NCBI GenBank assembly: GCA_024228935.1
Contig: JAAESX010000229.1
Span: 1-64,000 of the forward strand
Source: Pseudomonadota bacterium
GTDB taxonomy: Bacteria; Myxococcota_A; UBA796; CAJQPC01
Length of the DNA stretch: 64,000 bases
Direction of reading: 5' to 3'
Shown one piece after another: positions 1-8,273 of this stretch. The notes under the pieces are model-generated. The model searched no databases and was not told the DNA's origin. It worked only from the letters and a program-made list of their open reading frames with translations. Numbering within the stretch: position 1 is the first letter of the stretch; the number at the start of each line of letters is the position of its first letter. A program made the translations under genes and the position numbers.

Positions 1-2
1 AA

Positions 3-122
3 CGACGGAACGCCGAAGAGGCGACCATCCGGTGGATGTTCGACATCGAGGCAGCCCGCCAGAAGTTCGCCCGGCACTACCCCGACATCATCGAGACGGA
101 GTCGCCACTGCTGGCGGCGTGA
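3..122 (+). CDS. C-terminal end of an unidentified protein (partial)
   Basis: The window opens inside a reading frame that runs without a stop to TGA at 120-122 and gives 39 residues ending in ESPLLAA. The fragment is rich in charged residues and has the look of a soluble helical tail (stretch RWMFDIEAARQKF). I do not recognise a family from so short a piece. It ends 26 bases before the stop codon of the convergent hemD gene. It is called coding because its composition fits real protein and the overlapping frames do not look better. Confidence 0.45.
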   Translation, partial: RRNAEEATIRWMFDIEAARQKFARHYPDIIETESPLLAA

Positions 123-148
123 CCGGTCAGAACCCCTGTGTAGGTGTA

Positions 149-778
149 CTAGGCCGTCTGGGTCAGCGCCAACACCGCCGCGACGAGCCCTTCGCTGGTG
201 TGCGGGGTGGCCACGGCGGCGACCTTGAGCCCGAGCTCCGCGCAGACCCGCGCGGTGGTCGGGCCGATGCAGACGACTCGCCCCTGGTGGTCGAGGCGCG
301 CCAGGCGCCGCGCCGCCGAGCCGCTGGCCAGCGTGATGAAGTCCACAGGGGGCAGGCGCTCTACGTGGGGCTCGACGGTCCGGTAGACGACGACCCCCTC
401 GTGTCCGAGCTCGCGGGTCACGACCTCGGCGCGCAGGTGCAGGTGGCGGCCGGGGACGGCTGCCAGGCGTCGCTCCAGGTCCGAGGCCAGGTTGTCGGCG
501 ACCAGGGCCGGCTCACGCCCGAGCGCACGCAAGGCGGCTGCGGTCTTCTCGCCGACGACAGCCACCGGGAGATCGGGCAGCTCGACGTGCGCGAACACGG
601 TCGCCGAGCTGACGACCAGCACGTCGGCCTGGGGCAGGGTGTGCGCGACAGGCTCGGTGGCGATGAGGGGGACGTGCACCGGAGACAGGCCCGCTGCATC
701 CAAGGCGTGCATCAACGCGTCCGCTCGACCGCTCGGCCGGGTGACGAGCACCCGGGATCGGTTAGGTGGAAACGTCAT
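149..778 (-). CDS. hemD: Uroporphyrinogen-III synthase
   Basis: HemD closes and inverts ring D of hydroxymethylbilane to make uroporphyrinogen III in the cytoplasmic tetrapyrrole pathway. The 209-residue product has the usual two-lobed pattern: an N-terminal VLVTRPSGRADAL stretch, then VVSSATVFAHVEL and VAVVGEKTAAAL in the middle, and the C-terminal ITLASGSAARRL and CIGPTTARVCAELGLKVAAVA motifs typical of the family. Length is a little short (about 240-260 is common). I chose the ATG at 778, not one seven codons upstream, because an AGGAG lies about ten bases before it. That ATG shares the CATG tetranucleotide with the divergent lipoprotein start at 777. No other heme gene is in view. Confidence 0.88.
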   Translation of the reverse strand: MTFPPNRSRVLVTRPSGRADALMHALDAAGLSPVHVPLIATEPVAHTLPQADVLVVSSATVFAHVELPDLPVAVVGEKTAAALRALGREPALVADNLASDLERRLAAVPGRHLHLRAEVVTRELGHEGVVVYRTVEPHVERLPPVDFITLASGSAARRLARLDHQGRVVCIGPTTARVCAELGLKVAAVATPHTSEGLVAAVLALTQTA

Positions 779-1094
779 GATCGCCGTTCTCCTCGCCATC
801 GCCTGCTATCCGCAGGACAAGTACACCACCGAGCTCAACCAGGCGAAGTGTGAAGCCTATGACCGGTGCGACCTGCTGGGCACGCTCGGGTTCGACGGCG
901 TCGACGACTGCGTCACCGAATACGACGCCTGGTCCGAGGCCGACGGTGAGTGCCTGGAGTACGACGCCGGCAACGCGCGGCGGTGCGTGAACGGCTGGCA
1001 GGACATCGCCTGCGAGACGATGGCGGACGACCACCCGCAGGCCTGCTTCGAGGTGTGCGTGGAAGAGGTCGAGGACACGGCAGCCGAAGAGTAG
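777..1094 (+). CDS. Small Cys-rich lipoprotein, function unknown
   Basis: 105 residues starting MIAVLLAIAC, a very short hydrophobic segment ending in a lipobox-like LAIAC, so Cys10 would be the lipidated residue; there is no basic n-region. The mature part has nine further cysteines in pairs (CEAYDRC, CVTEY, CLEY, CVNGW, CETM, CFEVC), suggesting a disulfide-bonded periplasmic or outer-membrane protein, and an acidic tail. An AGGTGGA ribosome-binding site precedes the ATG at the right distance. The start codon overlaps the hemD start on the other strand. I do not recognise a named family; similar Cys-paired small lipoproteins occur later in the window (54841-56348). Confidence 0.7.
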   Translation: MIAVLLAIACYPQDKYTTELNQAKCEAYDRCDLLGTLGFDGVDDCVTEYDAWSEADGECLEYDAGNARRCVNGWQDIACETMADDHPQACFEVCVEEVEDTAAEE

Positions 1095-1127
1095 GGCCCC
1101 GGGCGGCCTCGCCTGTAGAGTGGGCTG

Positions 1128-1994
1128 GTGCAGCGTGTCGGCCCCTACGAGCTCGAGGAGCGCATCGGAGCGGGCGGCATGGCCGACGTCTGGCGTGCGC
1201 GTCACGTCCAGTGGCGCGTGCCCGTGGTCCTCAAGGTCCTGCGCGCCGAGCTCGGTGGTCCGGATGCGGCCGCCTTGCGTCACGAGGTCTGCCTGGTCGC
1301 CAGCCTGTCGCACCCCGGCATCGTCCGCGTGCTCGACCAGGGGACGGTGCCGCAGGACTCCCCTCTGCCGGCCGGGGCACCCTTCCTGGTCATGGAGCTG
1401 CTCACGGGCGGCACGTTGCTGGACGAGGTCGGGAGGATCACGTGGCCCAGGCTGCGCTGGATCTTGCTCCGACTCCTCGACGCACTGGCCCACTCGCATG
1501 CCCACGGGGTCATCCACCGCGACCTGAAGCCGTCCAACGTCCTGCGGGACGCGGGAGGGACGCGCGTGGTGCTCAGCGACGTCGGCATCGGCGGGCTGCT
1601 CGACGAAGCCGACGACGACCAGATCAAGGGCACGCCGGCGTACATGGCGCCCGAGCAGCTGCTGGGGTCCTGGCGCGAGCAGGGGCCCTGGACGGACCAG
1701 TACACGCTCGGCGCGATGGCCTGGACACTCGCGACCGGGCGCCGCCCGTTCGGATGCGGGGACGAGGCGATGCAGGGACACGTCCAGCGGGCCCCAGGAG
1801 CGTTCGTCCCGATCCGCCCCTGTCCTCCGGGCTTCGAGGGCTGGCTGCGTCGGCTGCTCAAGAAACCGACCGGGACCGATTCCAGCGCGCGGCCGAGGCG
1901 GCGGCAGCACTCAGCGCCCTCGACGAGGCGTCCCACACCCCGGCGCCGATGCCGGACGGTCTGGGGGTCGTGCCCGAGGAGCCGCCGACGCTGA
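1128..1994 (+). CDS. Hanks-type Ser/Thr kinase domain, N-terminal fragment of a frameshifted regulator
   Basis: The first 246 residues are a protein kinase: glycine loop IGAGGMADVW, lysine in VVLKVL (about residue 36), catalytic loop HRDLKPSN, and APE-type motif GTPAYMAPEQ. The DFG motif reads SDVGIG, an unusual change of Phe to Val. After LLKK the frame is lost near 1860-1866. The continuation of the kinase C-lobe (DRDRFQRAAEAAAAL) is read one base earlier, as though one base is missing from an A-rich run (aagaaacc). The last ~42 residues of this ORF are therefore spurious. The GTG start lies 12 bases after a TAGAGT element and has no ribosome-binding site. The whole locus looks like a kinase-ATPase-TPR signalling protein. 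Confidence 0.75.
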   Translation: MQRVGPYELEERIGAGGMADVWRARHVQWRVPVVLKVLRAELGGPDAAALRHEVCLVASLSHPGIVRVLDQGTVPQDSPLPAGAPFLVMELLTGGTLLDEVGRITWPRLRWILLRLLDALAHSHAHGVIHRDLKPSNVLRDAGGTRVVLSDVGIGGLLDEADDDQIKGTPAYMAPEQLLGSWREQGPWTDQYTLGAMAWTLATGRRPFGCGDEAMQGHVQRAPGAFVPIRPCPPGFEGWLRRLLKKPTGTDSSARPRRRQHSAPSTRRPTPRRRCRTVWGSCPRSRRR

Positions 1995-3199
1995 TCCTCG
2001 TCCCCCTCGTCTTGAACGGGCGCCCGGTCGAGTCCGGCGACCGCACCGAGACCGCCCTGCCGCTCCCCGCGGACTGGCGTGGGCCGCGGCGGGTTCGAGG
2101 CGTCTCGAAGAGCACCGGCCGCGGGGTCGTCGCCGTTCGGACACCCCGGCTGGTGGGGCGGGAGCCCGAGCGCGACCTCATGTGGTCCGAGCTCCGCGGC
2201 ACCATCCAGTCCGGCTCACCCCGCGCGCTCGTCCTGCGGGGACCGTCCGGCATCGGCAAGAGTCGGCTCGCCTGGTGGCTCTGCACCCGCTCCCACGAGC
2301 TCGGCGCCTGCACGGTCGTCGTCGCACGCAACGGCCCGGACGGGGGCGCGGACACAGGGCTGGACGGCATGATCGCCCGCTCGATCCATGGCCTGGGCCC
2401 GGCGGCGCTGCGGGCCCGGGTGGACGCCGAGCTCGGCGAGCTGTCCGAGGACGACCGCGAGGCCCTGGTCGGGATGGCGCGTCCCGGGCTCGCCCTGCGG
2501 ATCGACACCGGTCGGTGGCGTCGCGCCGTCCTGCTGCGCTGGCTTCGGGTCCTCGCCCGTCGACGTCCCGTCATCCTGTGGCTCGATGACGCCCACTGGA
2601 GCCTGGACGGCCTCCACCTGGTCCACGCGGTCCTGGCCGAGGCCGACGTCCCGGTCCTCGCCGTGCTGACGATCCAGGACGAGGGGCTCGGTCAGGCGCC
2701 CCAGGCTCGGCCGCTGATGGAGGAGATCACCGGCGAGCGACTCGCGCTCGGGCCTCTCTCGACGGCCGAGAGCTGGGAGCTGGTCTCCGATCTGGTTGGG
2801 CTGTCTCCGAGCCTGGCCGGTCAGGTCACCGAGCGCTGTGGCGGCAACCCGATGCTCGCCATCGAGCTCGTCGCGGATCAGGTCGCCCGGGACCGACTGG
2901 TCGTCGCAGACACGGGCCTCGAGCTGCGCGCTGGCGAGGTGCTCGAGCTCCCCGCGGATCTGCGCGCGCTGTGGAGCGATCGCCTGGACACCGAGCTCGC
3001 CGGTCGCGAGGCGTTCGCGCTCGAGCTGGCGGCGGTCCTGGGATCCGAGGTCCGGTGGGCCGTTCTCGTCGAGGCGCGAGGTCCTGACCGGACTCGAGGT
3101 CGGGAGGGATCTGGGTCGAGCGTACGTGGGGCTCGCCCATCTGGCTCGGCAGAGGCACGACTGGTCGACGGCGCGACGCTGGCTCGAGCGCGGGGCTGA
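1949..3199 (+). CDS. AAA/STAND-type ATPase domain, middle fragment of the frameshifted kinase regulator
   Basis: This frame continues the kinase above from about 1865. The first in-frame ATG is at 1949, but the real product was probably read through from 1128. It carries LVGREPERDLMW, Walker A RGPSGIGKSRLAWW and Walker B PVILWLDDAHW, followed by the GNPMLAIELV helix typical of the ATPase module in bacterial kinase-ATPase-TPR regulators (PknK/MalT-like). Useful similarity stops at about 3075 after VRWAVLVEA; the rest to 3199 is Arg/Gly-rich and reads as out-of-frame sequence. In related proteins a winged-helix stretch follows here, and none is visible, so some coding sequence may also have been lost. 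Confidence 0.6.
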   Translation: MPDGLGVVPEEPPTLILVPLVLNGRPVESGDRTETALPLPADWRGPRRVRGVSKSTGRGVVAVRTPRLVGREPERDLMWSELRGTIQSGSPRALVLRGPSGIGKSRLAWWLCTRSHELGACTVVVARNGPDGGADTGLDGMIARSIHGLGPAALRARVDAELGELSEDDREALVGMARPGLALRIDTGRWRRAVLLRWLRVLARRRPVILWLDDAHWSLDGLHLVHAVLAEADVPVLAVLTIQDEGLGQAPQARPLMEEITGERLALGPLSTAESWELVSDLVGLSPSLAGQVTERCGGNPMLAIELVADQVARDRLVVADTGLELRAGEVLELPADLRALWSDRLDTELAGREAFALELAAVLGSEVRWAVLVEARGPDRTRGREGSGSSVRGARPSGSAEARLVDGATLARARG

Positions 3200-3722
3200 T
3201 GCGTACCGACAGGACGACAACCGCTGGGGCGAAGCCGTCGTGCGGAACGACCTGGCCGACTACGACCGACGCCAGGGTCGACTGGCCGAGGCCCTGGCCG
3301 GGTTTCGGGAGGCGCGTCGCGTCCAGGTGCTGCTCGGGTGCAGGCCGCTCGTGCCCGAGATCAACATCGGCTTCACGCTCGCCGAGCTGGGACGGGACCA
3401 CGAGGCCATCGGCGCGCTCCTCCCGCTGGAGGACTTCTGCGACTCCTGGACCCGGGCCAACTTCGCGTGTCACGTCCGCGCCGGCGTGCTGCCCTCACTC
3501 ATCCGGCTGGGCCGGCGCGAGGACGCCGCGCTCCGGGTCGAGAAGATCGAGCGCTACCTGACGGACGAGGGGCTCGTCGACGAGGAGATTTCGACCTTCT
3601 TGCAGCAGGCCGCGGACCTGGCCGGACCGCGCGGATGGACCGAGCTGGCCGAGCGCTGCGGTCGCCTCGCAGCGTCGCAGCGCGACCGACTCAGCCCAGG
3701 GCCTTCGTCAGGTCCTTCGTGA
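3126..3722 (+). CDS. TPR-repeat domain, C-terminal fragment of the frameshifted kinase regulator
   Basis: From about 3078 a third frame carries a clear tetratricopeptide array: GRAYVGLAHLARQRHDW, ARRWLERGADAYRQ, WGEAVVRNDLADYDRRQGR, AEALAGFREARRVQ and AELGRDHEAIGALLPLEDF. This is the usual C-terminal sensor or scaffold half of kinase-ATPase-TPR proteins. A GTG at 3126 is the first possible independent start, but there is no ribosome-binding site, and the fragment most likely belonged to the gene starting at 1128. Its last 32 bases overlap the 3' end of the convergent acyl-CoA dehydrogenase gene. Confidence 0.55.
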   Translation: MGLAHLARQRHDWSTARRWLERGADAYRQDDNRWGEAVVRNDLADYDRRQGRLAEALAGFREARRVQVLLGCRPLVPEINIGFTLAELGRDHEAIGALLPLEDFCDSWTRANFACHVRAGVLPSLIRLGRREDAALRVEKIERYLTDEGLVDEEISTFLQQAADLAGPRGWTELAERCGRLAASQRDRLSPGPSSGPS

Positions 3723-4827
3723 TGTTCTTCTGGTGGCTCTCGATGGTGCCGCCGCCGATCTCGATCAGCTTGGCGTCCCGGAGCAGACGCTCGATGGGGT
3801 ACTCGCGGCAGTAGCCGTTGCCGCCGAAGACCTGCATCGCGTTGTCCGCGACCTGCTTGGCGACCGGGCCGGCGTACAGCTTCGCGGCGTCCGAGCCCAG
3901 GCGGTTCCGCTTGTCCGGCCCCACCGACAGCGCGACGTTGTAGACGAGGGCCCGCATGGCCTCGGTGTTCGCGTAGGACTCGCCGATGTACCGCTGGATC
4001 TGCCCGTGACGGTTCAGGGGCGCGCCGAAGCTGATCCGCTCGTTGGCGTAGTGGACCATCATCTCCATGCAGCGGTCGGCGATGCCGAGCGACATGGCGG
4101 CGAGCGTCAGCCGCTCGATCTCCAGGTTCCGCATCATGTGCGTGAGGCCACCGCCGACGGCACCCAGGACGTTCGCGACCGGGACCTCGCAGTCCTCGAA
4201 GATGAGCTCGCTCATCGAGCTGGCTCGCATGCCCATCTTCTCGATGTGCTCGCTCTTGCCGAAGCCCGGCAGGTCGCTCGTGACGGCGAACGCGGTCGTG
4301 CGTCCATCGACCTTCGCGTAGACCAGGAAGATGTGCCCCTCGGGTCCGTTCGTGATGAACGTCTTGGTCCCGTTCATCACGTAGACGTCGCCGCGCAGCT
4401 CGGCGGTCGTCGTCATGCCGAGCACGTCGGTGCCGTACCCGGGCTCGGTCATCGCCATGCCGCCGATGAGCTCGCCGGTGATGACGCCGTCCAGCCAGCG
4501 GCCCTTCTGCTCGTCGTTGCTGCAGTAGAAGAAGTTGTTCACGAACAACATCGAGTGCGCCAGGTACGCTAGGCAGAAGCCCGGATCACTCTTGCTGATC
4601 TCGTGGTGCGCGATCACCGCCGCGGTCGAGTCCATGCCGGACCCGCCGTACTCCTCGGGCACCGTGATGCCGAGCAGTCCCAGCTCGCCGAGCTGCCGGA
4701 AGAGCGGGATGTTCAGGCACTGCTTGTCGTCGTATTCGGCCGCTTGCCCCTCGACTTCTGCGCGCGTGAAGTCGCGGCACATGTCGCGGAGTAGGGCGTG
4801 TTCCTCGGTCGGGTTGCAGATGTCCAC
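3691..4827 (-). CDS. Acyl-CoA dehydrogenase (isovaleryl/long-chain-like active site)
   Basis: FAD-dependent dehydrogenase of 378 residues that would introduce a 2,3-double bond in an acyl-CoA and pass electrons to electron-transfer flavoprotein. Signatures are MAMTEPGYGTDVLGM, the KTFITNG strand, and the C-terminal QVFGGNGYCREYPIERLLRD. The usual catalytic Glu of the short/medium-chain enzymes (in YEGT) is replaced: the motif here reads EIGGGT. Instead Glu238 in NLEIERL sits where isovaleryl-CoA and long-chain dehydrogenases carry their base, so the protein should be active. The GTG start has a GGAGGT site just upstream. Divergent from polA across 56 bases. Substrate cannot be fixed from sequence; branched-chain or long-chain acyl-CoA is likely. 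Confidence 0.88.
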   Translation of the reverse strand: MDICNPTEEHALLRDMCRDFTRAEVEGQAAEYDDKQCLNIPLFRQLGELGLLGITVPEEYGGSGMDSTAAVIAHHEISKSDPGFCLAYLAHSMLFVNNFFYCSNDEQKGRWLDGVITGELIGGMAMTEPGYGTDVLGMTTTAELRGDVYVMNGTKTFITNGPEGHIFLVYAKVDGRTTAFAVTSDLPGFGKSEHIEKMGMRASSMSELIFEDCEVPVANVLGAVGGGLTHMMRNLEIERLTLAAMSLGIADRCMEMMVHYANERISFGAPLNRHGQIQRYIGESYANTEAMRALVYNVALSVGPDKRNRLGSDAAKLYAGPVAKQVADNAMQVFGGNGYCREYPIERLLRDAKLIEIGGGTIESHQKNITKDLTKALG

Positions 4828-4883
4828 GAGACCTCCGGGACTCCTCTAACCGGCGCGTGCCGGGCCCCCGGTTACGGGCCCTG

Positions 4884-7550
4884 ATGCCCAAGAAGCTCTT
4901 CCTGATCGACGGCAGCAACCACGCCTTCCGTGTCTTCCACGCGATGCCCCGGAACATGTTCGCGGCCGGGTTCCCCACGGGGGCGCTGCTGGGTTTCGCC
5001 AACATGCTGCGCAAGCTCGAGCGCGAGTACGCGCCCGACTGGATCGTCTGCTGCTTCGACAACGGGCCCAGCTTCCGTCAGGACCTGTACCCCGAGTACA
5101 AGGGCCACCGGCCGAACATGCCGGACGAGCTGCGCGAGCAGTGGCCGCACTTCAAGGAGCTCGTCGAGGCCTGGGGCCACACGTTCCTGAACCCGACCGG
5201 GGTCGAGGCCGACGACGTGATCGGGACGCTCGCCGCCCAGCTCGCCAGCGACGAGATCGACGTGACGATGGTCACGGGCGACAAGGACTTCTACCAGCTG
5301 GTGACGGACAAGACGCTCATCCTCGACGTGATGAAGGACAAGGTCATCGACATCGAAGGCGTGAAGGAGAAGTTCGGCGTCGGGCCGGAACGGGTCATCG
5401 ACATCCAGGGCCTGGCAGGGGACAGCAGCGACAACGTCCCCGGCGTCCCGGGCGTCGGCGTGAAGACCGCCATCAACTACGTCACCGCGCACGGCGACAT
5501 GGAAGGCGTCATCGCCGCGGCCACCGCCGGCAAGATCGGCGGCAAGCGTGGAGCCAGCGTGGTCGAGTTCGCCGAACAGGCGCGGCTCTCCAGGGTCCTG
5601 GTCACCATCAAGCTCGACTGCGAGCTCGGCATCGGCCTCGAGGACCTCGAGGGGACCGAGCGCGACGTGAAGGCGCTCCGCCAGCTGTTCATGCAGTGGC
5701 AGTTCCGGACGCACCTGAAGGAGCTCCAGGAGGACGAGGCGACCGCCCAGAGCGAGATCGACCCCGACATCTACAAGACGATCGGCAGCCCGCTCGAGCT
5801 CGAGGAGGTCCTGGCGGCCATCGAGGAGGCCCGGCTCGACCAGACCGGCATCGCGCTGACCATCGATGCCGACGGCGCCGACCCCATGACGGCGAAGTGG
5901 ACCGGCATCGGCCTGACCTGGGGCACCCGCGCGGCGGTCTACGTGCCGATCGGTCCGCACGTCTCCGGCGACGGCACCCTGTTCGGGACCGTGCGCCTCG
6001 ACACGCTCGATCTGGCCGACGCTGTGCGGCTCCTGAAGCCGATGCTCGAGGACCCGCGCCTGCGAAAGACCGGGCATCGCCTCAAGACCGCGCGCCGCGT
6101 GTTCGCCCAGCACGGCATCACGCTGCGGGGGCAGGCCGGCGACGTCCTGCTCGCCGACTACCTGCTCGAGCCCGCGCGCACGAACCGCACGCTCGAGGAC
6201 CTGGCGCTCCGGTACCTGGGCCACACGATGAAGGTCACGCCGGACGTGCCGCTCCACATGCGAGCCGAGTCGGCGCATGTCTGCTGGCTCCTCGAGGGCG
6301 TCCTCATCGAGCGCCTCGACGAGAACAAGCAGCTCGGCGTCTACCACGACATCGAGCTCCCGCTGGTGGGTGTCCTGGCCGAGATGGAGGACCACGGCAT
6401 CGGGGTTGATCCGCAGGCGCTCCGCTCGATGAGCGCCGAGCTCGTGACGCGGCTCGCGGAGATCGAGGCGAGCATCACGGCGCTGATGGGACGGCCCATC
6501 AAGATCAACTCGCCCAAGGAGCTCCAGGTCGTGCTCTTCGACGAGCTGGGCCTCGAGCCCCTCAAGAAGACGAAGACGGGCTTCTCGACGGACGCGGCGA
6601 CGCTGGAGAAGCTGGCCCAGGTGCACGAGCTGCCCAAGCTCATCGTCGAGTGGCGGAAGCTCGAGAAGCTGCGCGGGACCTACCTGGACGCGCTGCCTGA
6701 GTACATCTCGGAGAAGACCGGTCGGATCCACACGAACCTGAACCAGGCCGTGGCGGCCACCGGCCGGCTCTCGAGCGCGGATCCGAACCTGCAGAACATC
6801 CCGATCCGCACGCCGGAAGGCCGCCGCATCCGGGAGTGTTTCGTCGCGAACGAGGGCCACGTGTTCGTCAGCTGCGACTACTCCCAGATCGAGCTCCGGC
6901 TCCTGGCCCACTTCTGCGGCGACGGCGCGCTGTTCGACGCGTTCGAGAAGGGCCAGGACATCCACCAACGGACCGCGTCCGAGGTGTTCGCGACGCCCCT
7001 GGACGAGGTCACGCGCGAGCAGCGCAGCGCCGCCAAGGCCATCAACTTCGGCCTGATCTACGGCATGGCCGCGCCCCGGCTCGCGAGCGACCTGAACATC
7101 TCGCGTGAGCAGGCCCAGGACTACATCGACACCTACTTCGAGCAGTACCCCGAGGTGAAGGCCTACATGGACACCCGCATCGAGCGGGCCCGCGAGGAAG
7201 GCCACAGCTCCACGCTCTGGGGCCGCCGTCGGACCATCACGCACCTCAACTCGCGGAACTTCTTCGACCGCTCGGCCAGCGAACGGCTCGCCATCAACAC
7301 GCCCATCCAGGGCTCGGCGGCGGACCTGATCAAGCTGGCGATGGTGCGGGTGGCAAGGCGGCTCTCTGCCGAGGCGCCCACGACCCGGATGCTGCTCCAG
7401 GTGCACGATGAGCTCCTGTTCGAGGTGCCCGAGGCCGACGCCGACCGGGTGACCGAGCTGGTGCGAGAAGAGATGGAGGGCATCGCCCCTGTCTCTGTCG
7501 ACCTTCGCGTCGAGAGCGGTCGCGCTCGGACGTGGGACGGCGCACACTGA
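4884..7550 (+). CDS. polA: DNA polymerase I
   Basis: 888 residues in three modules. The N-terminal 5'-nuclease (LFLIDGSNHAFR, TGDKDFYQLVTD, GLAGDSSDNVPGVPGVG) removes RNA primers and repair flaps. The C-terminal polymerase has motif A DYSQIELRLL (Asp665), the O-helix RSAAKAINFGLIYG, and motif C LQVHDELLFEV (Asp842). The central 3'-5' exonuclease-like domain is present, but its metal ligands look lost: DTE is DAD (328-330), the second Asp site reads LKTARR, and the last reads AESAHV, so proofreading is probably absent. I start at the ATG of MPKKLFLIDG; it lies 11 bases after a TACGGG element with no ribosome-binding site. Divergent from the acyl-CoA dehydrogenase. Confidence 0.95.
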   Translation: MPKKLFLIDGSNHAFRVFHAMPRNMFAAGFPTGALLGFANMLRKLEREYAPDWIVCCFDNGPSFRQDLYPEYKGHRPNMPDELREQWPHFKELVEAWGHTFLNPTGVEADDVIGTLAAQLASDEIDVTMVTGDKDFYQLVTDKTLILDVMKDKVIDIEGVKEKFGVGPERVIDIQGLAGDSSDNVPGVPGVGVKTAINYVTAHGDMEGVIAAATAGKIGGKRGASVVEFAEQARLSRVLVTIKLDCELGIGLEDLEGTERDVKALRQLFMQWQFRTHLKELQEDEATAQSEIDPDIYKTIGSPLELEEVLAAIEEARLDQTGIALTIDADGADPMTAKWTGIGLTWGTRAAVYVPIGPHVSGDGTLFGTVRLDTLDLADAVRLLKPMLEDPRLRKTGHRLKTARRVFAQHGITLRGQAGDVLLADYLLEPARTNRTLEDLALRYLGHTMKVTPDVPLHMRAESAHVCWLLEGVLIERLDENKQLGVYHDIELPLVGVLAEMEDHGIGVDPQALRSMSAELVTRLAEIEASITALMGRPIKINSPKELQVVLFDELGLEPLKKTKTGFSTDAATLEKLAQVHELPKLIVEWRKLEKLRGTYLDALPEYISEKTGRIHTNLNQAVAATGRLSSADPNLQNIPIRTPEGRRIRECFVANEGHVFVSCDYSQIELRLLAHFCGDGALFDAFEKGQDIHQRTASEVFATPLDEVTREQRSAAKAINFGLIYGMAAPRLASDLNISREQAQDYIDTYFEQYPEVKAYMDTRIERAREEGHSSTLWGRRRTITHLNSRNFFDRSASERLAINTPIQGSAADLIKLAMVRVARRLSAEAPTTRMLLQVHDELLFEVPEADADRVTELVREEMEGIAPVSVDLRVESGRARTWDGAH

Positions 7551-7575
7551 TAGATTCGAGAGCGAGGCGAGACCC

Positions 7576-8178
7576 ATGAAGCCGCTCGAGGGCAGACCGC
7601 AGATGGACACGAAGGCCGAGGACCGTGCGCTCGTCGAGGCCGTCCTGGCCGGCGACGCCAGCGCCTATCGCGGGCTGGTGGAGCGCTACCAGCGGCGGGT
7701 GTACGCGCTGGTGAGCGGCATGGTGCGCGACAAGGAGGACGCCCGGGACATCACCCAGGAGGCGTTCGTCAAGGCGTACAAGAACCTGGACCGGTTCCGG
7801 CTGGAGTCCAGCTTCTACACGTGGCTCTACCGGATCGCGATGAACCAGGCGATCGACCACCTGCGCAAGGTGAAGAAGCGCCCCGTCAGCGAGTTCGACG
7901 AGCAGATCGCCACCCGCGACGGCGACGGCGAGCTGAACCCCGGGCACCTGAAGGCCAACCCGAGCAAGGAGCTCGAGCGCAAGCAGCTGCACGGCAAGAT
8001 CCTGGCCGCGATGGACAAGCTGTCGCCCGAGCACAAGCAGATCGTGCTGCTCCGCGAGGTCGAGGGCCTGTCCTACAAGGAGATCGCCGAGACCCTCGAC
8101 GTCGCCGAAGGCACCGTCATGAGCAGGCTCTTCTACGCTCGCCGGAAGCTCCAGGGCTACCTCAAGAGTGAGCGCTGA
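7576..8178 (+). CDS. ECF RNA polymerase sigma factor (RpoE-like)
   Basis: 200-residue group IV sigma factor. Region 2 spans about residues 25-95 (GLVERYQRRVYALVSG, DITQEAFVKAYKNLDRF, FYTWLYRIAMNQAIDHLRK). Region 4 spans about 135-195 (MDKLSPEHKQIVLLREVEGLSYKEIAETLDV with helix-turn-helix, then GTVMSRLFYARRKL). The two are joined by an acidic linker. It begins 25 bases after TAGATT and could also start nine codons later at MDTKAED. It heads an apparent operon with the membrane-anchored anti-sigma-like protein at 8274 and an exported protein at 9329, so it probably responds to an envelope signal through that partner. Confidence 0.9.
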   Translation: MKPLEGRPQMDTKAEDRALVEAVLAGDASAYRGLVERYQRRVYALVSGMVRDKEDARDITQEAFVKAYKNLDRFRLESSFYTWLYRIAMNQAIDHLRKVKKRPVSEFDEQIATRDGDGELNPGHLKANPSKELERKQLHGKILAAMDKLSPEHKQIVLLREVEGLSYKEIAETLDVAEGTVMSRLFYARRKLQGYLKSER

Positions 8179-8273
8179 AGATCTCCCCGAGATTGATCCG
8201 AATGAATCGGGGATCGCCCCGTCCACCTCGCTGAGCCAACCCCCCTGAGCCCCCGACCGAGCCCCCGACCAAG

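Noticed and set aside
1855..1870. Programmed -1 ribosomal frameshifting in the kinase gene
   Set aside because: The local sequence (aagaaacc) is not a classical slippery heptamer, I saw no downstream stem at the right distance, and a second break follows; error or decay is simpler.
4872..7610. A 912-codon minus-strand ORF antisense to polA
   Set aside because: Lies in codon register with a fully recognisable polA; its translation is low-complexity Asp/Leu/Gly/Arg/Val/His typical of antisense frames in very GC-rich DNA.
8251..8273. Direct repeat of GAGCCCCCGACC between the sigma and anti-sigma genes
   Set aside because: Only two copies of 12 bases in a short GC-rich spacer; no operator symmetry. 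Noted but not supported as a regulatory site.
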